Positions 56,456-64,000 of a DNA stretch of 64,000 bases are shown one piece after another. Location of the stretch: positions 263,667 to 327,666 of the forward strand of contig NZ_JADIKJ010000015.1 of NCBI RefSeq assembly GCF_044904675.1. Reading direction: 5' to 3'. The position numbers and the translations under genes were made by a program. The stretch comes from Dyella_B jejuensis (GTDB lineage: Bacteria > Pseudomonadota > Gammaproteobacteria > Xanthomonadales > Rhodanobacteraceae). Within the stretch, counting starts at the first letter, position 1. The number at the start of each line of letters is the position of its first letter. Below the pieces are notes generated by a model. It was not told the DNA's origin, made no database searches, and saw nothing but the letters and a program-made list of their open reading frames with translations.

Positions 56456-57178
56456 TGATACGGACTGCGGCATGGCCGCATTCATACGCAATCGTCCGCT
56501 CGTTGGCTGAAGTAATGCTCGGCCTTCAAGAGATCATTTTGCCTCGAGCCTGGCTCGCTGCTTCGTTCTTTTTTCGTTGCGCCACTCTTTCTCGCACCTT
56601 TCGACGACCCTGCGCCCCCTCGATGATTCGTAGCGCGCACTCGTTCGAGATCCACCCGAGCGCATGAACCAACGTCGCTGACGGAATACGTCAGGCCAAA
56701 ACTTTCCGCAGGCCTGTCTGCTGATCGCGCATCCGAAACTGCAACGAGGCACCCTGCTTTACCCAGAGCTTTCACATTTGGAAAGCTTACCTGCACGCTC
56801 ACAGGCGCTTCGAATCCGCCAAAAAAAAATCCAACCGGCAATGACACATTGTTAACTGGTTCGGTGACGCATGCGCTCTGGAGGCGACATGCCGTCACCG
56901 CCGAAACACGCAAATAAACCTTCACAAATGTGAGTTTCGATAGCGATGTTTCGGCACGAGCAAATCTGACGACACCAAAATTCGATCGGATTTCACGGCG
57001 GAGCTCACACACCGTTGATAGACGTGTACGTGCAATCTATTTTTTGTGAAAGAGATCATCATTTCACATTTGCAGTTTCACACGCCGGTGACTCATCGTA
57101 CACACACCGTTGATCTCAGAAAAAACGGGCCTCCTTCCAACTTGTAATGAACGCACTAGCGTTGCAGGGGTTCTTAAC
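56456..57178. other. 0.7 kb regulatory-looking region with short repeats, no gene seen
   Basis: It contains a 14-base direct repeat CACACACCGTTGAT (57006-57019 and 57101-57114) and an inverted repeat TGTGAAA-N10-TTTCACA (57045-57068). TTCACATTTG occurs twice (56771, 57063), and a close palindrome TTCACAAATGTGAG lies at 56931. A minus-strand open frame (56482-57012) covers part of it but shows no family or ribosome site. It is the leader of the beta-helix gene that follows. Confidence 0.6.
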
Positions 57179-58324
57179 ATGTCGCACAAGCGCAACACAC
57201 GACTTTCTAACTTTCACATCCGTCGCAAGCTTTTTGCTGCTGCCGTTTCCCTGGCCTTCGCTGCAGTCGCCCTTCCGGCTTCCGCAACCAATTGGTGGAC
57301 GACGACGCCCACCGTTTCGATCGGCTCCACCGTACTCAACGTCCGCAACTTCGGCGCCATGGGCAACGGCGTGTCGGATGACACGGCAGCCTTTCAGGCC
57401 GCCATCAATGCGCTGCCCTCTTCCGGCGGCACCATCGTGGTGCCGACCGGCAACTACATGATCAATGCGCTGCAGGGCATCAATCTGCGCTCGCATACAC
57501 GCCTGTCACTTTGGGGCACCGCTTACCTCAAGGCCATTCCGAACAACGCCGATCGCTACTGGATCGTGAAGGCATGGAATGTAAATAACGTCGAGATCGA
57601 AGGCGGCTATTTCGTCGGCGAGCGCACGCAGCACCAGGGCACCACCGGCCAGTGGGGCTACGACATCAACATCGAGGGATCGAGCAACGTCTACGTCCAC
57701 GACACCACGCTGTCGAACTCGTGGGGCGACGGCATTCTGGTCGGCGGGACCGGCTCAGGCAGCACCGTGGTGGTATCGACCGGCGTGACGCTCAACCGCG
57801 TTACTTCCTCCAACAACCGCCGCCAGGGCCTCACGATCGCACCAGCGACGCAAGTGTATGTGGTGAACAGCAGCTTCACGGATTCGAACGGCACCGCACC
57901 GCAGGCCGGTATCGACATTGAGCCGCAGACGCAGGGCACCACCCAGCAAGTGCGCCTGGAGAACACCACGCTGTCCGGCAACGCAGGAAACGGGCTGGAA
58001 GTGCATGAATATGTGTCCAGCCTGGCGTTGAACGGCATCACGGCTGAGAACAACAAAGGTTATGGCGTATACACCGATGGCCCCAATGGCGTGACCATCA
58101 CCAATAGCAACCTGAGCGAAAACTACTTGTTCGGCGTAGATATCAGCGGCAACACGAGCAACGTGCAGCTCACGGGCAACACCATCGAATGGAACGGCGA
58201 CACCTGGTTCTACGAACACAGCCAATCGATCTTCTCGGAAGGCTGGGACCTGCGTGACATCACCATCGCCAGCACTGCGGTGAACGTGACACAGTCCAAG
58301 AATGTCATCTCTCCGCTGAAGTAA
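57179..58324 (+). CDS. secreted right-handed beta-helix protein, pectate lyase 3-like
   Basis: 381 residues. A signal peptide (basic start, LFAAAVSLAFAAVALPASA) is followed by VRNFGAMGNGVSDDTAAFQA, the opening motif of the pectate-lyase 3/tailspike fold. Parallel beta-helix repeats run to about residue 370 (GDGILVGG, RRQGLTIAPATQVYVVNSSF, AGIDIEPQ, GNGLEVHEY). The polysaccharide target and whether it is a lyase, epimerase or glycoside hydrolase cannot be told from the sequence. The ATG at 57179 has AGGGG 9 bases upstream; the frame is open 23 codons further. Followed by a strong terminator. Confidence 0.87.
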   Translation: MSHKRNTRLSNFHIRRKLFAAAVSLAFAAVALPASATNWWTTTPTVSIGSTVLNVRNFGAMGNGVSDDTAAFQAAINALPSSGGTIVVPTGNYMINALQGINLRSHTRLSLWGTAYLKAIPNNADRYWIVKAWNVNNVEIEGGYFVGERTQHQGTTGQWGYDINIEGSSNVYVHDTTLSNSWGDGILVGGTGSGSTVVVSTGVTLNRVTSSNNRRQGLTIAPATQVYVVNSSFTDSNGTAPQAGIDIEPQTQGTTQQVRLENTTLSGNAGNGLEVHEYVSSLALNGITAENNKGYGVYTDGPNGVTITNSNLSENYLFGVDISGNTSNVQLTGNTIEWNGDTWFYEHSQSIFSEGWDLRDITIASTAVNVTQSKNVISPLK

Positions 58325-58349
58325 TCAGCCATCGTGGTGGCAAACCACT

Positions 58350-58377
58350 CCTCCCCCTTCCCGGGGGAGGTTTTTTT
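58350..58377 (+). terminator. intrinsic terminator of the beta-helix gene
   Basis: CCTCCCCC and GGGGGAGG form an 8-base stem with a 5-base loop, followed by seven T, 25 bases after the stop. Confidence 0.9.
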
Positions 58378-58436
58378 GCATCCGGGAAGGCAACGACCGG
58401 AATAACAACGTTGATGACGTCCGAGGCCAGGACGAC

Positions 58437-58817
58437 TTAGGTAGCCCGGTAATGCGCGTGAACCTGCACCCCTTTACCCAGCATATCGACGACCACCGTG
58501 TCCACAACGGCAGCGCCGCTTTCGCGTGAATAATAGACGGTATATCCATTGACGCCGGAAAGAACATCCATGATCGTGAACTGCACGTTTGCTCCGAACG
58601 TTTCGAGTCCACGACGAAAATGCTCCCGTAAGGCATGCTTGCCCCGAAGCATCCCGGTCGGTTCTCCGTAGCGCGTAACCACGCTGGGCGAGAAAAACAC
58701 TACATCCTCCGCATAGTGAGAGAGGATGCGCTCAAGGTCACGAGCATTCCAGGCTGCAATCCAGTCTTCGGCAAGCCGACGAGCATCCGCAATACTCAAG
58801 ATCACACTGGCCACCAC
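58437..58817 (-). CDS. SnoaL-like (NTF2 fold) protein
   Basis: 126 residues. LAEDWIAAWNARDLERILSH and YAEDVVFFSPSVVTRY are the start of a SnoaL/NTF2-like fold, with later strands YTVYYSRESGAAVVDTV. Such small proteins are either enzymes of ketosteroid-isomerase type or binding domains. No catalytic acid could be assigned. Transcribed towards the beta-helix gene. Confidence 0.8.
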   Translation of the reverse strand: MVASVILSIADARRLAEDWIAAWNARDLERILSHYAEDVVFFSPSVVTRYGEPTGMLRGKHALREHFRRGLETFGANVQFTIMDVLSGVNGYTVYYSRESGAAVVDTVVVDMLGKGVQVHAHYRAT

Positions 58818-58873
58818 GCCCTCCTTGAGGCTTCCCGCCCGAACCCGGTCCGCCTACGCGATAAGCTCGACTG

Positions 58874-59323
58874 CTAAGAGTTACCGGAATCTTTGCCGCA
58901 CATCCGAAGCCGCTCAATCTCCGCGATGACTTGCGTGCCAATGGACCACGGAGCACCCCAATAGTCAAAGATTCCTCCCCGCCGGGAGTTCTGGCCACAA
59001 ACTACCAATATGCCCGTGCCCAGGCATGTTTTGAGATGAGAAGCCAACCAACCCACGAAGCCTGAGTTGTCCAAGTCAGGCTTGAAGTGGAAACCAAAGA
59101 TCACGAACTGCTCTTGCTCGGGCGACGACGCTGGTACGAGCGCACTCCACACATCCTCGTCCCTGACGAACGCAAGTGCTACGGCGACCCATTCTTCAGG
59201 AAAACGGGAAGCGCCCACCTCCACAAAAGAATATGGGCGCTCGTAAACGATAAGCTCCGACTCGGCGAGAACGTGGCCGAGTCTGAGATGGGCTTGATGT
59301 GCAGGTTCTTGATTGATGTACAT
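58874..59323 (-). CDS. hypothetical protein, possibly DUF6196
   Basis: 149 residues. The segment FHFKPDLDNSGFVGWLASHL followed by GTGILVVCGQNSRRGGIFDY and WGAPW looks strongly conserved, and the text recalls the DUF6196 family, but that name is from memory and should be checked. No signal peptide or membrane segment. A start at 59323 is preceded by no clear ribosome site. Confidence 0.7.
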   Translation of the reverse strand: MYINQEPAHQAHLRLGHVLAESELIVYERPYSFVEVGASRFPEEWVAVALAFVRDEDVWSALVPASSPEQEQFVIFGFHFKPDLDNSGFVGWLASHLKTCLGTGILVVCGQNSRRGGIFDYWGAPWSIGTQVIAEIERLRMCGKDSGNS

Positions 59324-59350
59324 ACGTGATGGCGTATCGCAGCAAGCGTC

Positions 59351-59691
59351 TTAAGGATGCTCTGATCAATGCTACGTAGGCGTCACCAGCTCTGTCTGTT
59401 CGCAGACCATAGGTTCGTCGGCGCACGCGGGGAGGGTACATGGATGTACCCGGCTTTGAGGAGCGAGGAAGGCAGACTGGCTGTCTGTCGAGACGACGGG
59501 CCGAAGGGATGCGGACAGACAGAGCTGGCCCCAACATGTTGAATTTAAAGCGATGGGGTGATGTCCAGAAGGCACGCAGAGTGCGCCGCGCGACTTGGCA
59601 AGACGGCCGGTCTTCCCGGCGCCGCACAACACACTCTGCGAGCCTTCTGGACATCATGCCGCCTGCGTAGCATTGATCAGAGCATCCTTAA
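59351..59691. repeat. 341-bp non-coding element with three nested inverted-repeat arms (MITE- or RNA-like)
   Basis: Outer arms of 32 bases (59351-59382 and 59660-59691) are reverse complements with one mismatch and end in TTAA. Between them lie two more stems. Arm A pairs 59386-59403 with 59511-59528 (18 bases, one mismatch) and encloses the small palindrome GGGTACAT-GG-ATGTACCC at 59434-59451. Arm B pairs 59559-59583 with 59632-59656 (25 bases, one mismatch) and is topped by AAGAC/GTCTT. The whole folds as a three-way junction. No protein-coding character is convincing on either strand. Confidence 0.85.
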
Positions 59692-59802
59692 CTGCCCGAT
59701 TGCATAATGGTTTCGACCCGGACTGATTGCCAGTTTTTTCCTGGATATTGGTGCGAGAGGGATATCGTTCGTTTCCACCCTGCGAGAGCACTCATCGATC
59801 CA

Positions 59803-60789
59803 TCACACGCCCCAGAGCTTGCGCGCTTCTTCCGCGATGACGTCGGGAAACTCTTCCGGGAAGAAGAGTTTTGCTCCCCCGATTCGGCGCACGCCGCGAG
59901 AACGCGGCAATGTCTTATCAAGGTAAGCGGCGTCGGCCTGGGAAAAAATCGTGTCGCCAGTACCCCAGATGATGCGAGCAGGCACTTGGCTCCGCTTGAG
60001 CAAAGACTCCGTACCGAATAATGGATTCGGCGCAAGGCCGACCGCGTAAGCGTTGGTTAGCGCCTTGCGTTGTGGCGATTCCACTAGCGGACGGAGATAC
60101 ATGTCGATCGTTTCATCGGCGAGCCGATCCGGATAGGTAAAGGTCATGCCGCCGAGACCCTTGGCTGAACGCGCAAGATCCTTGTCAGCCACCCATGGAG
60201 CGAGCCATTCATCTGCAAATCGCCCCTTTTTCGCCAGCGCGATTACAGGGACCACGGCCGGCGGCGGGCAGTTGCTCTCCACGTCGCAGTTGGTCAGGAG
60301 TACTGTCCGAACGCGATCAGGATGACGTGTGAGAAAAAGCTGCGCTACCGCTCCGCCGCTGTCATTGGCAATCAGATCTACATCGCTGATCGAGAGTTTG
60401 TCCAACAATGCCGTGAGCATCTGAACCTGCGTAGCGGGTGTCACCTTCACGCCATCGGCCACATGGGTATAGCCAAGGCCCAGTGAATCGGGCGCCAGGC
60501 AGCGTCGGTAAGATGACAGGCGATCGAACGCGCCACGCCATTGAAAGCTATTGAGGGGAAACCCGTGCAGAAATAGCGCGGCGCGGCCACTGCCGCGATC
60601 CGTATAGGCGATATTGCCAAACCGCGTATCGACGAAGCGTCGGGAAGCATTCCACGCCGCGGCGTCCGTGCGTGAATCGCTCGATCCAAAGGTCATCGTG
60701 TGACGAGGACCTGTACGAGGCATGCTGCCAGCAACTACGCCAGTAGCCAAGGTGCCCAGTGTCAAACCAAGAAACTGTCTGCGGCGCAT
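59803..60789 (-). CDS. alpha/beta hydrolase with Tat-type signal
   Basis: 328 residues. The N-terminus MRRRQFLGLTLG fits a twin-arginine export signal. The hydrolase core has LFLHGFPLNSFQWRG (oxyanion loop), the nucleophile elbow DLIANDSGGAVAQ with Asp in place of Ser, and a TGDTIFSQ strand near the acid position. The region where the catalytic His normally sits reads GGAKLFFPEE, with no obvious His. The Asp nucleophile recalls dehalogenase and epoxide hydrolase relatives. The gene follows an ArsR-type regulator by 155 bases on the same strand. Confidence 0.85.
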   Translation of the reverse strand: MRRRQFLGLTLGTLATGVVAGSMPRTGPRHTMTFGSSDSRTDAAAWNASRRFVDTRFGNIAYTDRGSGRAALFLHGFPLNSFQWRGAFDRLSSYRRCLAPDSLGLGYTHVADGVKVTPATQVQMLTALLDKLSISDVDLIANDSGGAVAQLFLTRHPDRVRTVLLTNCDVESNCPPPAVVPVIALAKKGRFADEWLAPWVADKDLARSAKGLGGMTFTYPDRLADETIDMYLRPLVESPQRKALTNAYAVGLAPNPLFGTESLLKRSQVPARIIWGTGDTIFSQADAAYLDKTLPRSRGVRRIGGAKLFFPEEFPDVIAEEARKLWGV

Positions 60790-60944
60790 CTCAATATCCT
60801 TTCATATGGCTTTGGAAGCGGCGATGATTAGTCATGGATAGACGTTCTGATAGTGACGATTCCGGCTCTTGCTTCCCGCTCAAATCCGCACTATCCAAGA
60901 AGCCAAACCTGCTGGATCCGGCGGGGCACTCTCGTTGCGCTGCG

Positions 60945-61274
60945 CTACAAGCCTTCCGCCAGCTCATTGCGAACGACATCGATGACGTCCTCGCGACGCT
61001 TATAGAACACCCATTGCTTGACTCGTTTACCTCGTATCAAGCCGGCATGACTAAGCACCTTGAGGTGCTGCGTTGCCGTCGCAGCGCTTATACCCAGTTT
61101 GTCGCGAATGAAATCGGCGCACACACCGTCCTCGACCAGATCACCATCAACCTGTGGAGGAAAGTGCGCCACCGGATCTTTCAAGTAGTGCAGGATCAAT
61201 AGACGTTTGTCGCTGGCAAGCGCCTTCACGGCTTCGAGCTGCCCGACGAGGGGCGCCAACTTTTTCTTGTTCAT
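60945..61274 (-). CDS. ArsR/SmtB-type winged-helix regulator
   Basis: 109 residues. KRLLILHYLKDP (first helix pair), LGISAATATQHLKVLSHAGL (recognition helix) and KRVKQWVFYKRRED (wing) are typical of ArsR-like repressors. No cysteine-based metal site is seen in the recognition helix, so the signal may not be a metal. The longer frame upstream (to 61454) has no family character; the ATG at 61274 is 6 bases after a TATAAT, so translation may begin at the mRNA 5' end. It probably controls itself and the hydrolase downstream. Confidence 0.85.
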   Translation of the reverse strand: MNKKKLAPLVGQLEAVKALASDKRLLILHYLKDPVAHFPPQVDGDLVEDGVCADFIRDKLGISAATATQHLKVLSHAGLIRGKRVKQWVFYKRREDVIDVVRNELAEGL

Positions 61275-61280
61275 TTCGCA

Positions 61281-61308
61281 ATTATACGAATTTACAAAAC
61301 ATATGCAA
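61281..61308 (-). promoter_or_regulatory. promoter of the ArsR gene, probably leaderless mRNA
   Basis: TTGCAT and a perfect TATAAT, 16 bases apart on the minus strand. The -10 ends 6 bases before the ATG, so the transcript should start at or next to the start codon. The spacer is A/T-rich (GTTTTGTAAATTCG) and may hold the operator. Confidence 0.7.
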
Positions 61309-61940
61309 CGCTGACGCGATGACAGATCAGGGACGGATCGGCCAGGAGGTTCAGCAACGGGTTCAAACGAGGCGGCCGCCAGCCCACCAGTTGGCGGCGA
61401 GTTTAGCCGGGTGGTTCGCGATATCGGAGCAGGAACGGCATGTGGATGCTGCAACGGAAGTCAGCGAGTGGTCACCAGAATCAGGATGTGCTGGCGCTTC
61501 AGCCTGAGTTGCCCCGTGGTCAAGTCCAACAGAAATGCCGTTGCCAGAAAGCCCTCGCTCTAGTCGTGCTGGCGTACTAGGCCATAAGTACGCGCATGAG
61601 GATAGCCGACGAACGCTAGCACCTATGCCCATCATGCGATCTGCGATGGCGTTACCGATGCTGCGCATGCAAGCGCAGTCTCCATGAAGGCAATAAGGTC
61701 AACCCAATGTTTCTTGCTTGAATCAACTAGCCTCGATCGTGTCGATGCACTGGGCGCAGATGTGCGAGCGCAACCTTGCCAACCGTTTATGCAATCGCAA
61801 ACGACCATCTGTGAATACATGCAAACTGGTCGGTGCGCATCACCTCGCGCCATATTGCGCTGCACAGTCGCTTCACTCCGCACCGATCATGTTTACCCAA
61901 GCACACAAGTGCTTCCTTATTCGTGAACTCGGGAGTTTTC
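61309..61940. other. intergenic region of about 630 bases, no gene recognised
   Basis: Short open frames on both strands show no family character. It contains the divergent promoter region of the ArsR gene at one end and the leader of the BON protein at the other. No repeat or RNA structure strong enough to name was seen. Confidence 0.5.
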
Positions 61941-62366
61941 ATGCGTCGACTTCAAAACCGCGTAGCGTTGGCGGGCGCTTTTTTATCGGCCTTGGTCGCC
62001 GCCACCGCTATCCATGCACAACCTCAATCCACCCCGGCGGCAAACAGTTCTACGGCCTCTTCACCCGCGTCCACCGTGGATAACACCCAGGTCAACCAAC
62101 GCGATCGTTCCGGTCAAACGACAACACCCACGAGCCAGCCCAACGATAAGGCGGACATCAAATTGGCTGCCGCGGTCCGTCGCGCCATCGTCAAGAACAA
62201 ATCGCTGTCGATGTCCGCTCACAACGTCAAGATCGTGGCTTCACAAGGCACCGTTACGCTGCGCGGTCCGGTCAAGAATGGTGACGAAAAGTCCCAGGTG
62301 GAGTCCATCGTCAAAGGGGTGGCTGGCGTAACCAGCGTGGACAACGAATTAGACGTCAAACACTAA
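61941..62366 (+). CDS. secreted BON domain protein
   Basis: 141 residues. A signal peptide (MRRLQNRVALAGAFLSALVA, cleaved near AIHA) and a low-complexity S/T/P/Q linker (about 28-75) precede one BON domain at about 78-141: DIKLAAAVRRAIVKNKSLSM and GTVTLRGPVKNGDEKSQVES, then GVAGVTSVDNEL. BON proteins of the OsmY type are periplasmic and stress-induced. GGGAG lies 5 bases before the ATG. The next gene starts 12 bases after its stop, so they are one operon. Confidence 0.88.
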   Translation: MRRLQNRVALAGAFLSALVAATAIHAQPQSTPAANSSTASSPASTVDNTQVNQRDRSGQTTTPTSQPNDKADIKLAAAVRRAIVKNKSLSMSAHNVKIVASQGTVTLRGPVKNGDEKSQVESIVKGVAGVTSVDNELDVKH

Positions 62367-62378
62367 GGAATGATGACC

Positions 62379-62897
62379 ATGAAAGCTTCTGTCTACTGCA
62401 TCAGCAAGACTGTCGAACAAGCCGAAAGCATCGTGCTTGACCTCAAAGAACATGGCTTTTCCGCTGACGCGATTTCCGCCTTGTTGCCCGATAAGCGCGG
62501 CACCAGGGACTTTGCACATGAGCACAACACCAAGGCACCGGAGGGCGCAACCACCGGTGGCGTGGCCGGCTTGGGGGTCGGCGCCGCGTTGGGTTGGCTG
62601 GCCGGTATCGGCGCACTCGCGATTCCCGGCGTGGGGCCCCTCATCGCGGCAGGCCCGATCATGGCCGCGCTGGGTGGCGCAGCGGTTGGCACCGCCGCAG
62701 GCGGCGTGATCGGCGCCTTGGTGGGCTTGGGTATTCCGGAGATCGAGGCCAAACGCTACGACGACAAAGTTCGCGGCGGCAACATCCTCCTGTCCGTCCA
62801 CACGGACGATAGCAAGGAACGCGATATCGCCAAGGAAGTGTTCAAGCGTCACCACGCCGATGACATTGCGAGCGCTTCGGAAGCAAGCGCCAAATAA
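62379..62897 (+). CDS. glycine-zipper stress protein (YflT-like N-terminus)
   Basis: 172 residues. MKASVYCISKTVEQAESIVL begins a short alpha/beta domain like that of general stress proteins, followed by two glycine-zipper hydrophobic segments (GGVAGLGVGAALGWLAGIGA and PGVGPLIAAGPIMAALGGAA then VGTAAGGVIGALVG) and a C-terminal alpha/beta part (GGNILLSVHTDDSKERDIAK). Three ATGs are close together; 62379 has AAGGA at a 9-base spacing and is preferred over 62370 and 62373. It is the partner of the BON gene. Confidence 0.83.
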   Translation: MKASVYCISKTVEQAESIVLDLKEHGFSADAISALLPDKRGTRDFAHEHNTKAPEGATTGGVAGLGVGAALGWLAGIGALAIPGVGPLIAAGPIMAALGGAAVGTAAGGVIGALVGLGIPEIEAKRYDDKVRGGNILLSVHTDDSKERDIAKEVFKRHHADDIASASEASAK

Positions 62898-62925
62898 ATA
62901 GGGCGCATGTGCCTAGCTGCGGCGA

Positions 62926-62954
62926 GAAGGTGGCGTTTGCCGCCTTCTTTTTTA
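62926..62954 (+). terminator. intrinsic terminator of the BON/stress pair
   Basis: AGAAGGTGGC and GCCGCCTTCT form a 10-base stem with one G-T pair, followed by a T run. Confidence 0.85.
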
Positions 62955-63042
62955 AGCGCCGTGGTAAAGCTCCCGCAGCCCTCTTCAAGGCCGTTGACCT
63001 TGTCGGCTGCCCTCAAATCAGTACCACGAATAACTGATCTTA

Positions 63043-63405
63043 TTAGGTTTTTCTGAATTGTAGGTTGACGGGAAGGTAGTAGCCTCCGACGAATTTAGCC
63101 AACGGCAGAGGGATGTAATGTTTCGCAGCGGACAGTTGACGTGCCGAACGCATTGGCGGATGAGAAGCCAGTAGCAGAAAGTTCACGTCCGTTACAAATT
63201 TGCATTTGGCGGGGTCAGTTTCTAGGTAGCCCACTTTGCCGGGCGAGCAACACTGTGAGGTCAGCGATGGCTCGCAAGGAGCATGGCCACAGTATTCAGT
63301 GATAATGATCTTCCAGGACAAAATAGATGCACGGATGGCAAGGAATAAGCGTTCCAGGCGAATCAGTAAGGCGCGTTCCCTGATGCCACCTATCCGAGCA
63401 GTCAC
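63043..63405 (-). CDS. doubtful hypothetical ORF
   Basis: 120 residues, unrecognised. Codon use is unlike that of the neighbours and the region has lower GC. The end (FVGGYYLPVNLQFRKT) has a plausible beta-strand pattern, but no ribosome site or family was found, and an overlapping plus-strand frame is equally open. It could be the remnant of an older gene. Confidence 0.25.
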   Translation of the reverse strand: MTARIGGIRERALLIRLERLFLAIRASILSWKIIITEYCGHAPCEPSLTSQCCSPGKVGYLETDPAKCKFVTDVNFLLLASHPPMRSARQLSAAKHYIPLPLAKFVGGYYLPVNLQFRKT

Positions 63406-63532
63406 AGGTGCGGAACAGGCTTATGTTGATGAACCAAAGCTCTGCGACAAGGCCATCGAAATAACGGCCCTCATCCCGTTGCGTCAGTACGGGATTCAGG
63501 CCGATGGCAGGGGCTTTCTCGCCATGAAGACA

Positions 63533-63861
63533 TTAAAGGTTTGCAGGGTTTACGTTTTTGACCACATGGCCCGCGGCATCTAAAAACTCCAAACTCGATT
63601 GACCGGCTGACGTAACCTTCAGGACGATTCGCTTTCGACCGGTTCCGTCCATAAGGGACAGCATGGCGTCTCCCTCTCCCGTTCGCCCCACCCAAACGCG
63701 CTTGTTATCGTCCCTTATCGCCATGCCGGCGAATTGATCGGTCTTATCGTCGACACCTGCGATTTGAACGATCTGGTTGGCTCCATATTTGTCAAAAGAT
63801 AGACTTCCGCCGGAATCGACCACATTTCCGCTGCTGTCCTTGCGCCCACCAAAAATCAAAC
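63533..63861 (-). pseudogene. hypothetical gene truncated at its 5' end by an IS3-family element
   Basis: About 109 residues of genuine coding text (SGGSLSFDKYGANQIVQIAG, MAIRDDNKRVWVGRTGEGDA, RKRIVLKVTSAGQSSLEFLD) end at a normal stop. Upstream, the frame runs straight into the left end of the IS element at 63862, so the apparent N-terminus (MAPFSQELEPPRIPGRF) is read from IS sequence. The true start is on the other side of the element or was lost. The repeated LxFxDxxG-type strands suggest a beta-rich domain; no function is assigned. Confidence 0.7.
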
Positions 63862-64000
63862 TGAACCGCCCCGGGATTCGCGGAGGCTCCAACTCTTGAG
63901 AGAATGGAGCCATGACAAAGTTAAAACAGTTTTCCCCGGAAGTCCGCGAGCGTGCGGTGCGGATGGTGCAGGAGCACCGTGGTGAATACCCATCGTTGTG
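63862..64000 (+). mobile_element. left end of an IS3-family insertion sequence (continues past window)
   Basis: The terminal sequence begins TGAACCGCCCCGGGATTCG, of the TGA...CCCCGGG type seen at IS3-family ends, followed after about 50 bases by an OrfA start. The right end and the target duplication lie beyond the window. Confidence 0.75.
63912..64000 (+). CDS. IS3-family transposase OrfA (partial, 5' part)
   Basis: The first 29 codons are seen: TKLKQFSPEVRERAVRMVQE then HRGEYPSLW. This is the helix-turn-helix start of IS3 OrfA proteins that bind the IS ends. It runs off the right edge; the OrfB integrase part is not in the window. Confidence 0.85.
   Translation, partial: MTKLKQFSPEVRERAVRMVQEHRGEYPSL

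Noticed and set aside
56482..57012. 176-residue open frame on the minus strand
   Set aside because: No family, no ribosome site; the region has the look of a regulatory leader with repeats.
57045..57068. TGTGAAA...TTTCACA considered as a CRP/Clp site
   Set aside because: The arms are 10 bases apart or more and the half-site spacing does not fit TGTGA-N6-TCACA.
61363..61926. Several 80-120 residue open frames in the gap before the BON gene
   Set aside because: None has a family resemblance, a ribosome site or a consistent composition.

Overview
The window is a continuous piece of a GC-rich (roughly 60 to 65 percent) gammaproteobacterial chromosome. The protein sequences and gene neighbourhoods (pilMNOPQ divergent from mrcA; rpoZ-spoT-ridA-recG; zapA-ssrS-5-FCL; cydPABX) fit the Xanthomonadales/Lysobacterales. 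Rhodanobacteraceae such as Dyella, Luteibacter or Frateuria are the most likely group. This placement is from recognition of families and order, not from a search.

Layout. 1-4.8 kb: a minus-strand MoxR-DUF58-DUF4381-VWA-VWA/TPR (Bat-like) operon that runs off the left edge. 4.9-10.1 kb: the type IV pilus operon pilMNOPQ with its own promoter and terminator. 10.6-13.9 kb: mrcA (PBP1A) and an unrecognised gene. 14-22.2 kb: gltA, rpmE (type B L31), a nucleoside hydrolase, then the rpoZ-spoT-ridA-recG run. 22.4-26.8 kb: the Mla phospholipid transport system (mlaA convergent with mlaFEDCB), sitting between rpoZ and gmk. 26.9-31.1 kb: gmk, yicC, rph, rdgB, hemW. 31.2-33.9 kb: a DUF1631 protein overlapping a PilZ protein. 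34.2-38.8 kb: a prolidase and a cytochrome bd operon with two small subunits. 39-47.1 kb: a Tat-type phospholipase C, pepP-ygfB, the cell-division pair (short coiled-coil protein, zapA), 6S RNA, 5-FCL, an EVE protein, a Kch-like potassium channel and rpiA.

47.2-64 kb is accessory in character. It begins with a 2627-residue autotransporter built of about 200-residue repeats. After it come an AraC-type regulator, a secreted beta-helix protein behind a 0.7 kb repeat-rich leader, small enzymes and hypotheticals, a 341-bp non-coding element made of three inverted-repeat arms, an ArsR-hydrolase pair whose promoter predicts a leaderless mRNA, a BON/glycine-zipper stress pair, and an IS3-family element. 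The left end of that IS element has removed the start of a gene at the right edge.

Most of the window is housekeeping. The items most worth a second look are the three-arm element at 59351-59691, the VWA protein with a broken MIDAS, the double-MCE MlaD, the repeat array of the autotransporter with one near-identical pair of units, and the IS-truncated gene. No CRISPR array, tRNA, rRNA or recognisable phage module was seen. No complete undescribed multi-gene system could be shown.
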